Of a DNA stretch of 36,308 nucleotides, positions 35,749-36,308 are shown piece after piece. Under the pieces are notes generated by a model, which saw only the letters and a list, made by a program, of their open reading frames with translations, was not told where the DNA came from and did not search any database. The translations under genes and the position numbers were made by a program. Position 1 is the stretch's first letter, and each line of letters starts with the position of its first letter. This stretch comes from Bacteroidota bacterium (lineage in GTDB: Bacteria; Bacteroidota; Bacteroidia; Bacteroidales; WCHB1-69): NCBI GenBank assembly GCA_023413895.1, contig JAEZOU010000085.1, positions 1 through 36,308 on the forward strand, in the 5' to 3' direction.

Positions 35749-35929
35749 TATTTGGGCGTTCCGGCGACCGCCCCGCCACTGCCCCACCCTGCCGCCGTCG
35801 GGCTTTCCGCTCAAATTTCGCGCCTCTTTTCCTCGCACCAATCTCTTCCTAAATGCAAATTCCAACCTTCGAACTCTACATTCTAAGCCCTCAAACCGGC
35901 GCTCATAACCGCTGCAATCCCTAACGCAA
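35749..35929 (+). repeat. Dispersed structured non-coding element, copy B
   Basis: Same three blocks as copy A: TATTTGGGCGTTCCGGC (35749-35765), then GCCGTCGGGCTTTCCGC plus TCAAATTTCGCG (35794-35822), then GCTCATAACCGCT followed by GCAATCCCTAACGCAA (35901-35929). Spacers differ from copy A and the first is GC-rich. Potential stems are GCGTT (35756-35760) with AACGC (35923-35927), CGGC (35762-35765) with GCCG (35794-35797), and GCGCC (35820-35824) with GGCGC (35898-35902). It is oriented away from rfbB. Frames in it that share the peptide VGLSAQISRLF with copy A are artefacts of the conserved DNA. Confidence 0.75.
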
Positions 35930-36117
35930 CCAACGCGCAAGTCGCTAGCGCAATATTTGTCGTTGTTGCGCACACTCTTGCGATGGGCGCACGAAAGCTA
36001 TCGCAAACCTAAAACTTCAAAAGAAAACACAAAAAACATTTCTTATTTCCCGAGTATGTAATTGCGAACAATGCTTTACTCCTAATTCCTAACTCCTAAC
36101 TCTGCGTACCTGAATAC
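35930..36117. other. Non-coding region with short repeated words
   Basis: 35930-36010 is unusually rich in TTGCG/CGCAA words on both strands (near 35935, 35949, 35965, 35978 and 36000). A 7-bp tandem repeat TCCTAAY occurs three times at 36080-36100. No gene is supported. Confidence 0.4.
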
Positions 36118-36240
36118 AAAAGCAGAACAGCGTTCTGTTTTTGCCGAGGCATAAACAAAAATCTTATTTTCTTTTGTCTTAATACAAAAGAAACAAAAAA
36201 TCAAGGCAAAAGATCGGCCGCCCGCTCTGGTGAGCGGCTA
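36118..36240 (+). repeat. Hairpin-rich intergenic element
   Basis: Three hairpins occur in 123 bp. The first has an 11-bp stem with one G-T pair (36118-36128 with 36132-36142; core CAGAAC/GTTCTG) and ends in T-rich sequence like a terminator. The second is a perfect 10-bp stem with core TTCTTTTGT/ACAAAAGAA (36168-36177 with 36184-36193). The third is CCGCTC/GAGCGG (36222-36227 with 36232-36237). The segment ACAAAAGAAACAAAAAATCA (36184-36203) resembles short repeats that I remember from other Bacteroidota intergenic DNA; this is recollection, not a search result. Nothing further is supported in 36241-36308. Confidence 0.45.
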
Positions 36241-36308
36241 AGGCGCCCTAAACAAACCTGATATGTAAAATAACGGTTCGGATGTTCGTAATAAAACAAT
36301 TCTGTTTG

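Noticed and set aside
35692..35973. Minus-strand frame of 93 codons in the right intergenic region
   Set aside because: It lies across the repeat element and its GC-rich spacer, with no recognisable domain and an arginine/glycine-rich composition typical of shadow frames.

Overview
The window looks like chromosomal DNA of a low-GC member of the Bacteroidota, probably Bacteroidales-like. The evidence is: TAnnTTTG-type -7 promoter boxes placed just upstream of start codons and of the tRNA; a Bacteroidota-style LptD, putative porin, RuvX-Def-lipoprotein string and rhomboid proteins; a very large secreted protein built from chitobiase C-terminal-like repeats; and the absence of strong Shine-Dalgarno sites. 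The order within the phylum is inferred, not proven.

Layout. 1-4004 is the 5' part of a giant secreted multi-domain protein (minus strand, running off the left edge). 4457-4544 is tRNA-Ser(UGA) with its own promoter and terminator. 5094-6833 is a Na/Pi cotransporter with a PhoU-like tail. 6906-9917 (minus) carries a CGGC-domain protein and LptD; LptD is divergent from an N-acetylmuramoyl-L-alanine amidase. 11285-12854 is ruvX-def-lipoprotein, convergent with rnhB and a polytopic membrane protein. 14508-16379 is a putative porin. 16404-20523 (minus) is a tight operon of a VWA-like membrane protein, a DUF4159 protein and an alkaline phosphatase. 20824-26533 (plus) is a five-gene operon: two rhomboid proteases, an EEP-family membrane-anchored phosphodiesterase, a TrmH-family RNA methyltransferase and a Pif1/RecD-like helicase. 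26962-31969 (minus) is prsW, folD, ffh and thrS. 32228-35662 (minus) is rfbB, a FemAB/GNAT-like acyltransferase, upp and a short-chain dehydrogenase. 35663-36308 is non-coding and repeat-rich.

Most genes are envelope biogenesis (LptD, amidase, porin, rfbB, rhomboids, PrsW) or core translation and replication housekeeping (thrS, ffh, def, ruvX, rnhB, folD). No phage, transposase, CRISPR or defence island is visible.

The strongest unexplained signal is a pair of about 180-bp non-coding elements, at 26748-26925 (minus) and 35749-35929 (plus). They share three conserved blocks separated by diverged spacers. The few differences inside the blocks are compensatory: GCATT/AATGC in one copy becomes GCGTT/AACGC in the other, and GCGGC/GCCGC becomes GCGCC/GGCGC. 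That pattern points to a conserved folded RNA or DNA element. A second hairpin-rich stretch lies at 36118-36240. FolD also carries substitutions at its normally catalytic lysine and at a conserved glycine.
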